This document shows, piece by piece, positions 57,882-64,000 of a stretch of DNA of 64,000 nt (position 1 is the stretch's first letter; each line of letters begins with the position of its first letter). Below the pieces are notes generated by a model that did not search any database, was not told the origin of the DNA, and saw nothing but the letters and a program-made list of their open reading frames with translations. The translations under genes and the position numbers were made by a program. The DNA comes from Streptomyces fodineus. Lineage in GTDB: Bacteria; Actinomycetota; Actinomycetes; Streptomycetales; Streptomycetaceae. The stretch spans positions 4,340,001-4,404,000 of the forward strand of contig NZ_CP017248.1 in assembly GCF_001735805.1 (NCBI RefSeq), read 5' to 3'.

Positions 57882-58856
57882 ATGCGCACGGTGGAGTTCC
57901 AGGAGTACGGCGGTCCCGAGGTGCTGCGGGTGGTGGAGGCCGAGGTGCCCGAACCCGGGCCCGGGCAGGTGAGCATCGACGTGGCCTACGCCGGGGTGAA
58001 CTTCGCCGACCTGAAGGCCCGCGCGGAGGGCTACCGGGTGCCCGCGCTGCCGTACGTCCCCGGCGTGGAGGTCTCCGGGCGGGTCCGCGCGCTCGGCGCC
58101 GGGGTCACCGACCTCGCCGTCGGCCAGGAGGTGGTGGCGCTCAGCGAGGGCGGCGCGTACGCGCAGGTGCTGGTGGCCGAGGCGGCGACCGTCTTCCCGG
58201 TCCCCTCGGGCCTGGACCTGCGCACCGCCGCGACCCTGCCCGCGGTCCTGCCCACGGCGTACGCCCTCGTCCACACCGTCGGCCGGCTCCAGCCCGGCGA
58301 GTCGGTCCTCGTGCAGAGCGCGGCGGGCGGGATCGGCACGGCGGTCGGACAGCTGGCGCGGGCGGCGGGCGCCTCGGCGGTGTACGGCGTGGTGTCCTCG
58401 GCCGCGAAGGCCGCCCACGCCAAGAGCCACGGGTACGACGAGGTGTTCGTCGGCGCCTTCCAGGAGCCGGTGCGCGAGGCGACCGGCGGGCGCGGGGTCG
58501 ACCTGGTGCTGGACCCCGTCGGCGGCGACACCCTGCGCGCGGGCCTCGCCTCGCTGGCGCTCTTCGGACGCCTGGTCTCCTACGGCAACGCGAGCGGCGC
58601 CGAGCCGTGGGGCGTGGGCCAGGCGGAGCTGTCCCCGCTCGGCGTCTCGGTCTCCGGCTTCTCCATCCTGACCCTGACCAGGTCCGCGCCCGACGCGCTG
58701 CGCCGGCTGTCGGAGCAGGCGTTCGCGAAGGCGGTCGACGGGACGGTGACGCTTCCGGTGACGGCCGAGTTCGCCCTCGCGGACGCGGCGGAGGCACACC
58801 GGCTGATGGGCGGACGGACGAGCACGGGGAAGCTGCTGCTGCGCGTGGCCGACTGA
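57882..58856 (+). CDS. NADPH:quinone oxidoreductase (zinc-type alcohol dehydrogenase superfamily)
   Basis: 324 residues with the quinone oxidoreductase pattern: G-V-N-F-A-D-L-K-A-R, P-G-V-E-V-S-G-R-V, the nucleotide site S-A-A-G-G-I-G-T-A-V-G at about 147-157, and D-P-V-G-G-D. No zinc-ligand Cys cluster is seen. These enzymes reduce quinones or enones with NADPH. The divergent ArsR protein probably represses it. Confidence 0.88.
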   Translation: MRTVEFQEYGGPEVLRVVEAEVPEPGPGQVSIDVAYAGVNFADLKARAEGYRVPALPYVPGVEVSGRVRALGAGVTDLAVGQEVVALSEGGAYAQVLVAEAATVFPVPSGLDLRTAATLPAVLPTAYALVHTVGRLQPGESVLVQSAAGGIGTAVGQLARAAGASAVYGVVSSAAKAAHAKSHGYDEVFVGAFQEPVREATGGRGVDLVLDPVGGDTLRAGLASLALFGRLVSYGNASGAEPWGVGQAELSPLGVSVSGFSILTLTRSAPDALRRLSEQAFAKAVDGTVTLPVTAEFALADAAEAHRLMGGRTSTGKLLLRVAD

Positions 58857-58905
58857 GCCAGCGGCTCGACTCCGCGGTGTTCCCCGTTCAAGTCTTCCCC
58901 CTGTT

Positions 58906-59634
58906 TCAGCGTGCGTAGGAACCGAGGCCCACCAGGCAGTAGACGTACTCATTCACCGTCGCCCCGTTGATCGTGTAACGCGAGGAGAAGGCGTACTGGG
59001 TCCGCGGGTTGTCCTTGCAGCGGCTCATGTCCGAGGTCAGCGGGATGGTCTCGATCACCTTGTAGTGCGCGTCGGACGCGGAGCAGGAGACCTCGTCCAC
59101 ACCGCTGACGGACTGGGCGGTGGTGGAGTCCGGGAGGGTGCCGTTGAGGCAGGTGCCCGAGGTGTAGGGGCTCGGGTCCGGGGTGGAGCCGCCATAGGGA
59201 TCGGCAGTGCCGTACGACGGGTCGCTGGTGTACGGCTCGCTGCTGTACGGGTCGCTGGTGTACGGCTCGCCGGTCGGCGTGGCGGTCGGGTACGACGGTG
59301 AGTACGACGACGATCCGGCCGCGTCGTCGGAGGAATCGCCGCCGCCGCCCTGGTTGATCAGCACCAGAAGTAACACGACGGCGGCGATGACACCGAGCAC
59401 GCCCAGACAGGCGAGACCCTGCTTCTTCTCGGCCGAGGCCGTGACGCGGATCCGCAGGCGCACCTCGCCGTCGGCGGTGTGCAGCCGTACGACGTCGCCG
59501 TCGCGGACCGGCGGTATGCGGACCGGCGGTACGCCCGTGGCCGCCGGCAGCCTCAGGACCGCACCGGAGGCGGCCTGCTGCGGGGTGAGGGAGACGGGGA
59601 TCTCGCGGAATCCTGGGTTCTCGGGTGACGACAC
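58906..59634 (-). CDS. membrane protein with an outer Cys-containing domain
   Basis: 242 residues from GTG 59634, with AGGAG six bases upstream; TTG 59664 is the only earlier alternative. A cytoplasmic beta domain (about 8-65, with R-D-G-D-V-V-R-L) leads to one membrane helix (about 77-97), a Ser/Tyr/Pro/Asp-rich linker with repeated T-S-D-P-Y-S-S-E-P-Y units, and a C-terminal domain with four cysteines that recalls LppU-type proteins. Function unknown. Confidence 0.7.
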   Translation of the reverse strand: MSSPENPGFREIPVSLTPQQAASGAVLRLPAATGVPPVRIPPVRDGDVVRLHTADGEVRLRIRVTASAEKKQGLACLGVLGVIAAVVLLLVLINQGGGGDSSDDAAGSSSYSPSYPTATPTGEPYTSDPYSSEPYTSDPSYGTADPYGGSTPDPSPYTSGTCLNGTLPDSTTAQSVSGVDEVSCSASDAHYKVIETIPLTSDMSRCKDNPRTQYAFSSRYTINGATVNEYVYCLVGLGSYAR

Positions 59635-59693
59635 CAGCCGCTCCTGGGTGTGAGGATGAGGCAACCAGTGTGGGCCAACAGCCCACAGAACTA

Positions 59694-59717
59694 AAATATC
59701 TTTCTAGAAAAGTACTT
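59694..59717. promoter_or_regulatory. imperfect palindrome upstream of the TetR gene
   Basis: A 24-base AT-rich imperfect palindrome centred on CTAG (18 of 24 positions symmetric), containing TTTCTAGAAA, ends five bases before the TetR start. In this GC-rich DNA it stands out. It is probably the regulator's own operator and may also affect the divergent gene. Confidence 0.65.
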
Positions 59718-59721
59718 CAGA

Positions 59722-60321
59722 ATGAGCCCCAAGCAGCAGCGTGGCGAGGCCACCGTCGAACAGCTCCTGGACGCCGCACTGCGGGTGTACGCCGAGTCGG
59801 GCGAGCAAGGGCTGACGGTCGCGGCGATCACCCGGGCGAGCGGGGTCAGCCTGGGCAGCCTGTACCACCACTTCGGCAGCGTCGACGGACTGATGAACGC
59901 CCTGCTCACCCGCTGGCTCGGCCGGCTGCTCGGCGAGCTGGTCACGGCACTGGAACACACTCGAACCGCCCACACCGGCATCCGTGCCCTGGTCCGGGCC
60001 TACCTGAACTTCGTCCAGGAGCACCGGGACGCCGCGCTGCTCCTGCACTCCTCCTATGCCGACCGGCAGGCAATGGCCGACGGCAAGCGGCTCCGGGACG
60101 CCCAGGAGGCCCGCCTGTCGCCGCTGGCCGAGTGGGCGGGCCGGTACGTGGCCGCCGGCGACCTCGCTCCGCTCCCGGCGCCGCTGCTGGAGTCCCTCGT
60201 CCTCGGCCCGGTGACCGGGGTTGCCCGGCGGTGGCTGTCCGGGATCGACGACGTGGATCTCGACCAGGCGGCGGTGCTGTTGCCGGAGCGGATCTGGCGG
60301 TCGGTGGCCGCGCAAGGATGA
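59722..60321 (+). CDS. TetR-family transcriptional regulator
   Basis: 199 residues from ATG 59722, which has no ribosome-binding site and may be leaderless. The helix-turn-helix is L-T-V-A-A-I-T-R-A-S-G-V-S-L-G-S-L-Y-H-H-F (about 30-50). It diverges from the membrane protein across an AT-rich palindrome. Ligand and targets are unknown. Confidence 0.88.
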   Translation: MSPKQQRGEATVEQLLDAALRVYAESGEQGLTVAAITRASGVSLGSLYHHFGSVDGLMNALLTRWLGRLLGELVTALEHTRTAHTGIRALVRAYLNFVQEHRDAALLLHSSYADRQAMADGKRLRDAQEARLSPLAEWAGRYVAAGDLAPLPAPLLESLVLGPVTGVARRWLSGIDDVDLDQAAVLLPERIWRSVAAQG

Positions 60322-60326
60322 GCGCC

Positions 60327-60398
60327 GCTGGTCGCGCCCACGTGGCGGAGCCGCAGATCGATTCATGGGGTGGAGCCGCAGATCGATGCAGCCCCGCG
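60327..60398. repeat. dispersed intergenic element, copy B, with internal duplication
   Basis: GCTGGTCGCGCCCACG and GGAGCCGCAGATCGAT match copy A at 48141-48177 with one or two differences. The 16-base GGAGCCGCAGATCGAT is present twice (60347-60362 and 60372-60387). It lies between the TetR gene and the deaminase gene, which run the same way. Confidence 0.7.
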
Positions 60399-60441
60399 TC
60401 TCCACGTTGCCCCCCACCTCGCCGCACAGCACAGTAAAGCC

Positions 60442-60891
60442 ATGGACGAACGACAGGCCCGCGCCTGGCTCGCCACCGCCGTGGCCGAGGCCCGCGCCGG
60501 CCTCGCCGAGGGCGGGATCCCGATCGGCGCCGCGCTCTACGCCCCCGACGGCACCCTCCTCGGCCGCGGCCGCAACCGCCGGGTCCAGGACGGCGACCCC
60601 TCGATGCACGCGGAGACGGCGGCCTTCCGCGCGGCTGGACGGCAGCGCACGTACCGGGGCACGACCATGGTCACCACCCTCTCCCCGTGCTGGTACTGCA
60701 GCGGCCTGGTCCGTCAGTTCGGCATCTCGCGGGTGGTGATCGGCGAGGCCACCACCTTCCACGGCGGGCACGACTGGCTCGCCGGGCACGGTGTGGAGAT
60801 CGTGGTCCTGGAGGATCCCGGCTGCGTCGCGGTGATGCGGGCCTTCGTCAAGGACAACCCGGAGCTGTGGAATGAGGACATCGGTGAGTGA
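60442..60891 (+). CDS. cytosine deaminase-like zinc hydrolase
   Basis: 149 residues from ATG 60442; the longer frame from 60370 runs into the repeat. Zinc motifs: His56-Ala-Glu58 and Pro-Cys83-x-x-Cys86, the cytidine/deoxycytidylate deaminase fold, closest in style to yeast cytosine deaminase (S-P-C-W-Y-C, G-E-A-T-T-F-H-G-G). It deaminates a nucleobase or related ring. Its stop overlaps the oxygenase start. Confidence 0.86.
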   Translation: MDERQARAWLATAVAEARAGLAEGGIPIGAALYAPDGTLLGRGRNRRVQDGDPSMHAETAAFRAAGRQRTYRGTTMVTTLSPCWYCSGLVRQFGISRVVIGEATTFHGGHDWLAGHGVEIVVLEDPGCVAVMRAFVKDNPELWNEDIGE

Positions 60892-61849
60892 GTCGCGCGT
60901 TCCCACCATCGACCTGCGGCCCTGGCTCGGCGGTGACGAAGAGGACCGCGCCGCCGTCGCCCGTACCGTCGATTCCGCACTGCAGTCCGCCGGGTTCCTG
61001 CTGGTCACCGGGCACGGTGTGGAGGCCGGGCTGCGGGCCGGGATCCGGGCGGCCGCGCGGGAGTTCTTCCTGCTGCCCGTGGAGGTCAAGCGGGCCTACG
61101 AGGCCAAGGTCGGCGGCCGGGGCTGGCTCGGGCCCGGCGCCGAGGCCAACGGGTACGCCGAGGGCACCCGGACGCCGCCCGACCTGAAGGAGTCGCTGAC
61201 CTTCGCGACGGACGAGCCCTTCGAGGATCCCGTCGTGAACGCGGAGTGGTACGCGCCCAATGTCTGGCCCGCCGAGGTGCCCGGGCTCCGGACGCTCTGC
61301 GGGACGTACCTGGCGCACATGGCCACGCTGGAGAAGCGGCTGCTGTCGCTGCTGGGATACGCCCTGGGACTCGAACCCGACTTCTTCTCCCGGCACATGG
61401 ACCATCCGACGTACGGCTTCAACATCAACTGGTATCCGGGCACGGATGTCGTCGGCGAGCCGCTGCCGGGGCAGTTCCGGATCGGGCCGCACACCGACTT
61501 CGGGACCGTGACCATCCTGGACCGGCAGGCCGGCAAGGGCGGGCTCCAGGTGTACACCGACGCCGGCGGATGGGAGGACGCGCCGTACGATCCGGCCGCC
61601 TTCACCATCAACGTCGGTGATCTGCTGGCCCGTTGGACCGGTGACCGGTGGCGGTCCGGGCGGCACCGGGTGCTGCCGCCGCCGGTCGACACGCCCGCCG
61701 AGGAGCTGATCTCGCTCGTGTACTTCGGCGAGTGCACCCCCGGCACCCGGGTGGAGTCCGTACCGGCGCCGGTGGGCCGGGTGGCGTATCCGCCCGTCGA
61801 CTCGCATGTGTACCTGCGCGAGAAGCTCGACTCGATCACCGTCGGCTGA
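60884..61849 (+). CDS. isopenicillin N synthase-like 2-oxoglutarate/Fe(II) oxygenase
   Basis: 321 residues from GTG 60884 (TGAGGA six bases upstream, overlapping the deaminase stop); ATG 60872 is in frame. The DIOX_N domain starts V-P-T-I-D-L-R-P-W. The iron ligands are His203 and Asp205 (G-P-H-T-D-F-G) and His261 (S-G-R-H-R-V-L). Coupling to the deaminase suggests action on a purine or pyrimidine product, which is inference. Confidence 0.85.
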   Translation: MSESRVPTIDLRPWLGGDEEDRAAVARTVDSALQSAGFLLVTGHGVEAGLRAGIRAAAREFFLLPVEVKRAYEAKVGGRGWLGPGAEANGYAEGTRTPPDLKESLTFATDEPFEDPVVNAEWYAPNVWPAEVPGLRTLCGTYLAHMATLEKRLLSLLGYALGLEPDFFSRHMDHPTYGFNINWYPGTDVVGEPLPGQFRIGPHTDFGTVTILDRQAGKGGLQVYTDAGGWEDAPYDPAAFTINVGDLLARWTGDRWRSGRHRVLPPPVDTPAEELISLVYFGECTPGTRVESVPAPVGRVAYPPVDSHVYLREKLDSITVG

Positions 61850-61966
61850 ATCCGGCCGCGGCGCGTCACCGTGGGTTGTCCACTTCCGTGTTCGGACCGC
61901 CACCCGTTCCGTTGAAATGAACCCGACGGGCATGTCCCGGCCACGTCCCACGTCATTGCCTTGCAG

Positions 61967-61991
61967 GGGGCCCGCAACCAGGGCCCCTTTT
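61967..61991 (+). terminator. hairpin with T-run between oxygenase and condensation-domain gene
   Basis: GGGGCCC and GGGCCCC pair with a seven-base loop, followed by TTTT. It lies 117 bases after the oxygenase stop and 17 bases before the next start, so it may end the first transcript or act as an attenuator of the second. Confidence 0.75.
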
Positions 61992-62007
61992 CTGTGATGG
62001 GAGACGC

Positions 62008-63423
62008 GTGCGAATCACTGACATCCAGCGCTGCGAGGTTCGGCCGGGACGGCTCGTCGAGTGGACCCTGAGCCCGGCGACCGTGGCGGCGGCGACGGCA
62101 CTCCCGGAGGACTCCCGGCCGCCCGCCTACATTCAGGAGTCGCACATCAGGACCGCCAGGTGCGTCCGGGAGGACGGACTGTTCGTGCCGACCTGGCTCG
62201 GCGCCGCCTTCGACCTGCCGGGTCCGGTCGACCTCGATGTGCTGCAGGGTGCGCTGCGCGCCTGGACGGTACGTCACGAGACGCTGCGTAGCGGCTTCCG
62301 CTGGGCGGGCCCGTCGGGAAACGCACTGCGCCGGTTCACCCTCGACCCCGCCGATGTGTCCCTGCACCGTCAGGAGGCGGGCGACTTCCCCGACGCGGAC
62401 GAGCTGGTACGCCACCTCCAGGACCGTTTCGACACGGTCGCGGACGCGCTGCGCTGGCCGAACCTGATCTACACGGCGGTCGTACGGGACGACGGCGCCA
62501 GCGTGTACATGGCCTTCGACCACAGCAACGTCGACGCCTACTCGCTGCAGCGGATCCCCGCCGAGGTGCACGAGCTGTACCTGGCGGGCCTGGCCGGCAC
62601 CGAGCCCGACACCCTTGCCCCGGCGGCCAGTTACGTCGACTTCTGCGAGATCGAGCGGGCCGACGCGGACGGTATCGACGGCCGGCACGCGGTCGTCGGC
62701 CGCTGGCGCGAGTTCATCCGGCGCTGCGACGGCGTGCTGCCGAACTTCCCGGTCGACCTGGGCCTGGAGCCGGGCGGCCCGCTGCCGCGGCAGCGGATGC
62801 TGTGCGAGCCGCTGGCGGACGCGGAGGAGGCGGCGGCGTTCGAGGCGTACTGCCGGCCGTACGGCGGCACCCTGGTCGGCCTGCTGGCGGCGACCGGGCT
62901 GATCGTGCACGAGCTGGGCGGGCAGCCGGTGTACCGGGCGGTGGTGCCGTTCCACACCCGGGTGAAGTCGCGCTGGAGCGAGTCGGTGGGCTGGTACGTG
63001 GGCGGCGCCCCGATCGAGGTGCCGGTGGGCCCCGCGGCGGGCTTCCCGGACACCCTGCGGGCGGTGCGGGCCGAGCTGCAGGCGACCCGGTCGCTGGCCC
63101 GGATGCCGCTGGCCCGGGTGCTGAGCCTGCTCGGCGCGGACTTCCGGCCGACCTCGCCGGACCTGTACTCGATCGTCTCCTACTGCGACACCCGGTCCAT
63201 TCCGGGCGCGGAGCACTGGGCCGCACAGCGCGCGCACGGGCTGCTCCGGGTGTCGTACGGCGACCAGGTGTGCGTGTGGGTGAACCGGCTGCCCGAGGGG
63301 CTGTGGCTGGCGAGCCGCTACCCGGACACGGACGTGGCCGCGAAGAACCTGCGGCTGTACGCCGAGCGGCTGCGCGACCGGATCGCCTCGGTGGCCCACG
63401 GCAGCCTGTCCGCGGTGTCCTGA
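62008..63423 (+). CDS. stand-alone condensation-domain acyltransferase-like protein
   Basis: 471 residues from GTG 62008, with GGGAGA upstream. The chloramphenicol acetyltransferase/condensation fold is shown by F-D-H-S-N-V-D-A-Y-S with His172 and Asp176 of the H-x3-D motif, and a latch-like V-G-W-Y-V-G-G-A-P-I-E near 335. There are no adenylation or carrier domains around, so it may transfer an acyl or peptidyl group in trans, as PapA-type acyltransferases do. No natural product cluster is visible in the window. Confidence 0.8.
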   Translation: MRITDIQRCEVRPGRLVEWTLSPATVAAATALPEDSRPPAYIQESHIRTARCVREDGLFVPTWLGAAFDLPGPVDLDVLQGALRAWTVRHETLRSGFRWAGPSGNALRRFTLDPADVSLHRQEAGDFPDADELVRHLQDRFDTVADALRWPNLIYTAVVRDDGASVYMAFDHSNVDAYSLQRIPAEVHELYLAGLAGTEPDTLAPAASYVDFCEIERADADGIDGRHAVVGRWREFIRRCDGVLPNFPVDLGLEPGGPLPRQRMLCEPLADAEEAAAFEAYCRPYGGTLVGLLAATGLIVHELGGQPVYRAVVPFHTRVKSRWSESVGWYVGGAPIEVPVGPAAGFPDTLRAVRAELQATRSLARMPLARVLSLLGADFRPTSPDLYSIVSYCDTRSIPGAEHWAAQRAHGLLRVSYGDQVCVWVNRLPEGLWLASRYPDTDVAAKNLRLYAERLRDRIASVAHGSLSAVS

Positions 63424-63424
63424 C

Positions 63425-63826
63425 CTAGGAACGCCCCAGCTGTTCGATAAGGCGTTCGAATCTGGTCCGCCAGGCGGACTCCGAGTCGGTCTCGCCCTGG
63501 AACTCGCGGGTGAAGCGCAGCACGCTCTCCGTTTCCCCCTGCCGCTCCAGATGGAACCGGACCCGCCCGCCGCCCTCGACGCTGTACTCGGCGACCCGGT
63601 CCACGTCCCAGGCCGTGACCCGGCCGGTGCCCAGCTCCCCGAGGACGACCGCGCCGTCGAGCCGGGGTTCGAGAACGTCGACGGCGGTGCACCACCGCGT
63701 GAGTCCCTCACGAGTGGCCACCGCCGGCCAGACGTCTTCCATGGGCCTCGGGAGCCGCACCAGGAAGTGGAGTATGTGCGTGTTCCCGTGGGTCTGGCTG
63801 GTGCCCTGCGCGATGGAACCGCTCAT
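63425..63826 (-). CDS. SRPBCC (START-like) domain protein
   Basis: 133 residues. The AHSA1-like pattern P-R-P-M-E-D-V-W-P-A-V-A-T-R-E-G-L-T-R-W at about 27-46 and the Arg/Glu-rich end mark a ligand-binding SRPBCC fold. It ends two bases from the condensation-domain gene, convergent with it. Ligand unknown. Confidence 0.8.
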   Translation of the reverse strand: MSGSIAQGTSQTHGNTHILHFLVRLPRPMEDVWPAVATREGLTRWCTAVDVLEPRLDGAVVLGELGTGRVTAWDVDRVAEYSVEGGGRVRFHLERQGETESVLRFTREFQGETDSESAWRTRFERLIEQLGRS

Positions 63827-63851
63827 GACACCAGTGTGGGCGACCCTCGGC

Positions 63852-64000
63852 TCACACGCCCGCGTAGGAGTGCTTGCCGGTGACGAAGATGTTGACGCCG
63901 TAGTAGTTGAACAGCCAGCAGCCGAAGGCGATCATCGCCAGGTAGGCGGCCTTGCGGCCCTTCCAGCCGGCCGTGGCGCGGGCGTGCAGGTAGCAGGCGT
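63852..64000 (-). CDS. ccsB: cytochrome c biogenesis protein CcsB/ResC, C-terminal part
   Basis: The last 48 codons of a gene that continues beyond the window. The end W-K-G-R-K-A-A-Y followed by a hydrophobic stretch and F-N-Y-Y-G-V-N-I-F-V-T-G-K-H-S-Y-A-G is characteristic of the CcsA/ResC membrane protein of haem delivery in system II cytochrome c assembly. The stop is TGA at 63852-63854. Confidence 0.85.
   Translation of the reverse strand, partial: ACYLHARATAGWKGRKAAYLAMIAFGCWLFNYYGVNIFVTGKHSYAGV

Noticed and set aside
61096..63711. An 871-codon open frame on the minus strand
   Set aside because: It runs antisense through three well-supported genes and its product is compositionally biased with no domain.

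Overview
The window is a high-GC actinobacterial chromosome segment, almost certainly Streptomyces. The signs are the very GC-rich third codon positions, frequent GTG starts, many ATGA/GTGA start-stop overlaps, the XRE(DUF5753)/DUF397/HATPase trio, and futalosine-pathway menaquinone genes. From memory, the gene order resembles the S. coelicolor core region around SCO4490-SCO4556; this was not checked by search.

Layout. 1-3.3 kb: end of a GNAT gene, a PASTA protein, menG, a metal-site-less amidohydrolase-like protein and mqnC. 3.4-15.9 kb: a tad-type pilus or secretion locus on the minus strand (prepilin peptidase, a membrane LysM-BTAD protein, TadG/TadE-like proteins, Flp-like pilin, TadC, TadB, CpaF, TadZ-like protein, CpaB). 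A plus-strand lipoprotein/secreted-protein gene pair is inserted in it. 16.3-35.7 kb: an accessory-looking surface and secretion region. It has three more copies of that pair (the last with its partner reduced to 30 codons), two paralogous membrane proteins, and a compact type-VII-like set. That set comprises an FHA-FtsK EssC-like ATPase, three WXG100-like proteins, a calpain-like protease, a 668-residue protein with a WXG-like head, and lipoproteins. An IS5-family element (33035-33887) lies exactly in the stop codon of one lipoprotein gene. 35.9-55.2 kb: a receptor Ser/Thr kinase, mqnA, a cold-shock gene with a structured leader, azlCD with an XRE regulator and two matching operators, a kinase remnant, a WhiJ-like trio, a fatty-acid group (acyl-CoA ligase, MaoC, TetR), udgX, and mqnE with Lrp, UbiX-, UbiA- and UbiD-family menaquinone genes. 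55.3-64 kb: LysR, EamA, ArsR/quinone oxidoreductase, TetR, deaminase/2OG oxygenase, a stand-alone condensation-domain protein, an SRPBCC protein, and the end of a cytochrome c biogenesis gene (ccsB/resC).

How the genes fit together. MenG, MqnC, MqnA, MqnE and the UbiA/UbiD/UbiX-like proteins supply most of menaquinone synthesis by the futalosine route; mqnB and mqnD are not here. The Tad genes form a complete-looking pilus machine. The EssC/WXG100 genes look like a minimal type VII exporter that lacks recognisable EccB, EccD, EccE and mycosin genes. The repeated lipoprotein/secreted-protein pairs share a start-proximal promoter-like motif (TGGCGAAAC-N18-CGTC, exact in two copies and degenerate in one) and surround both machines, which suggests one surface programme. 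That functional link is inference.
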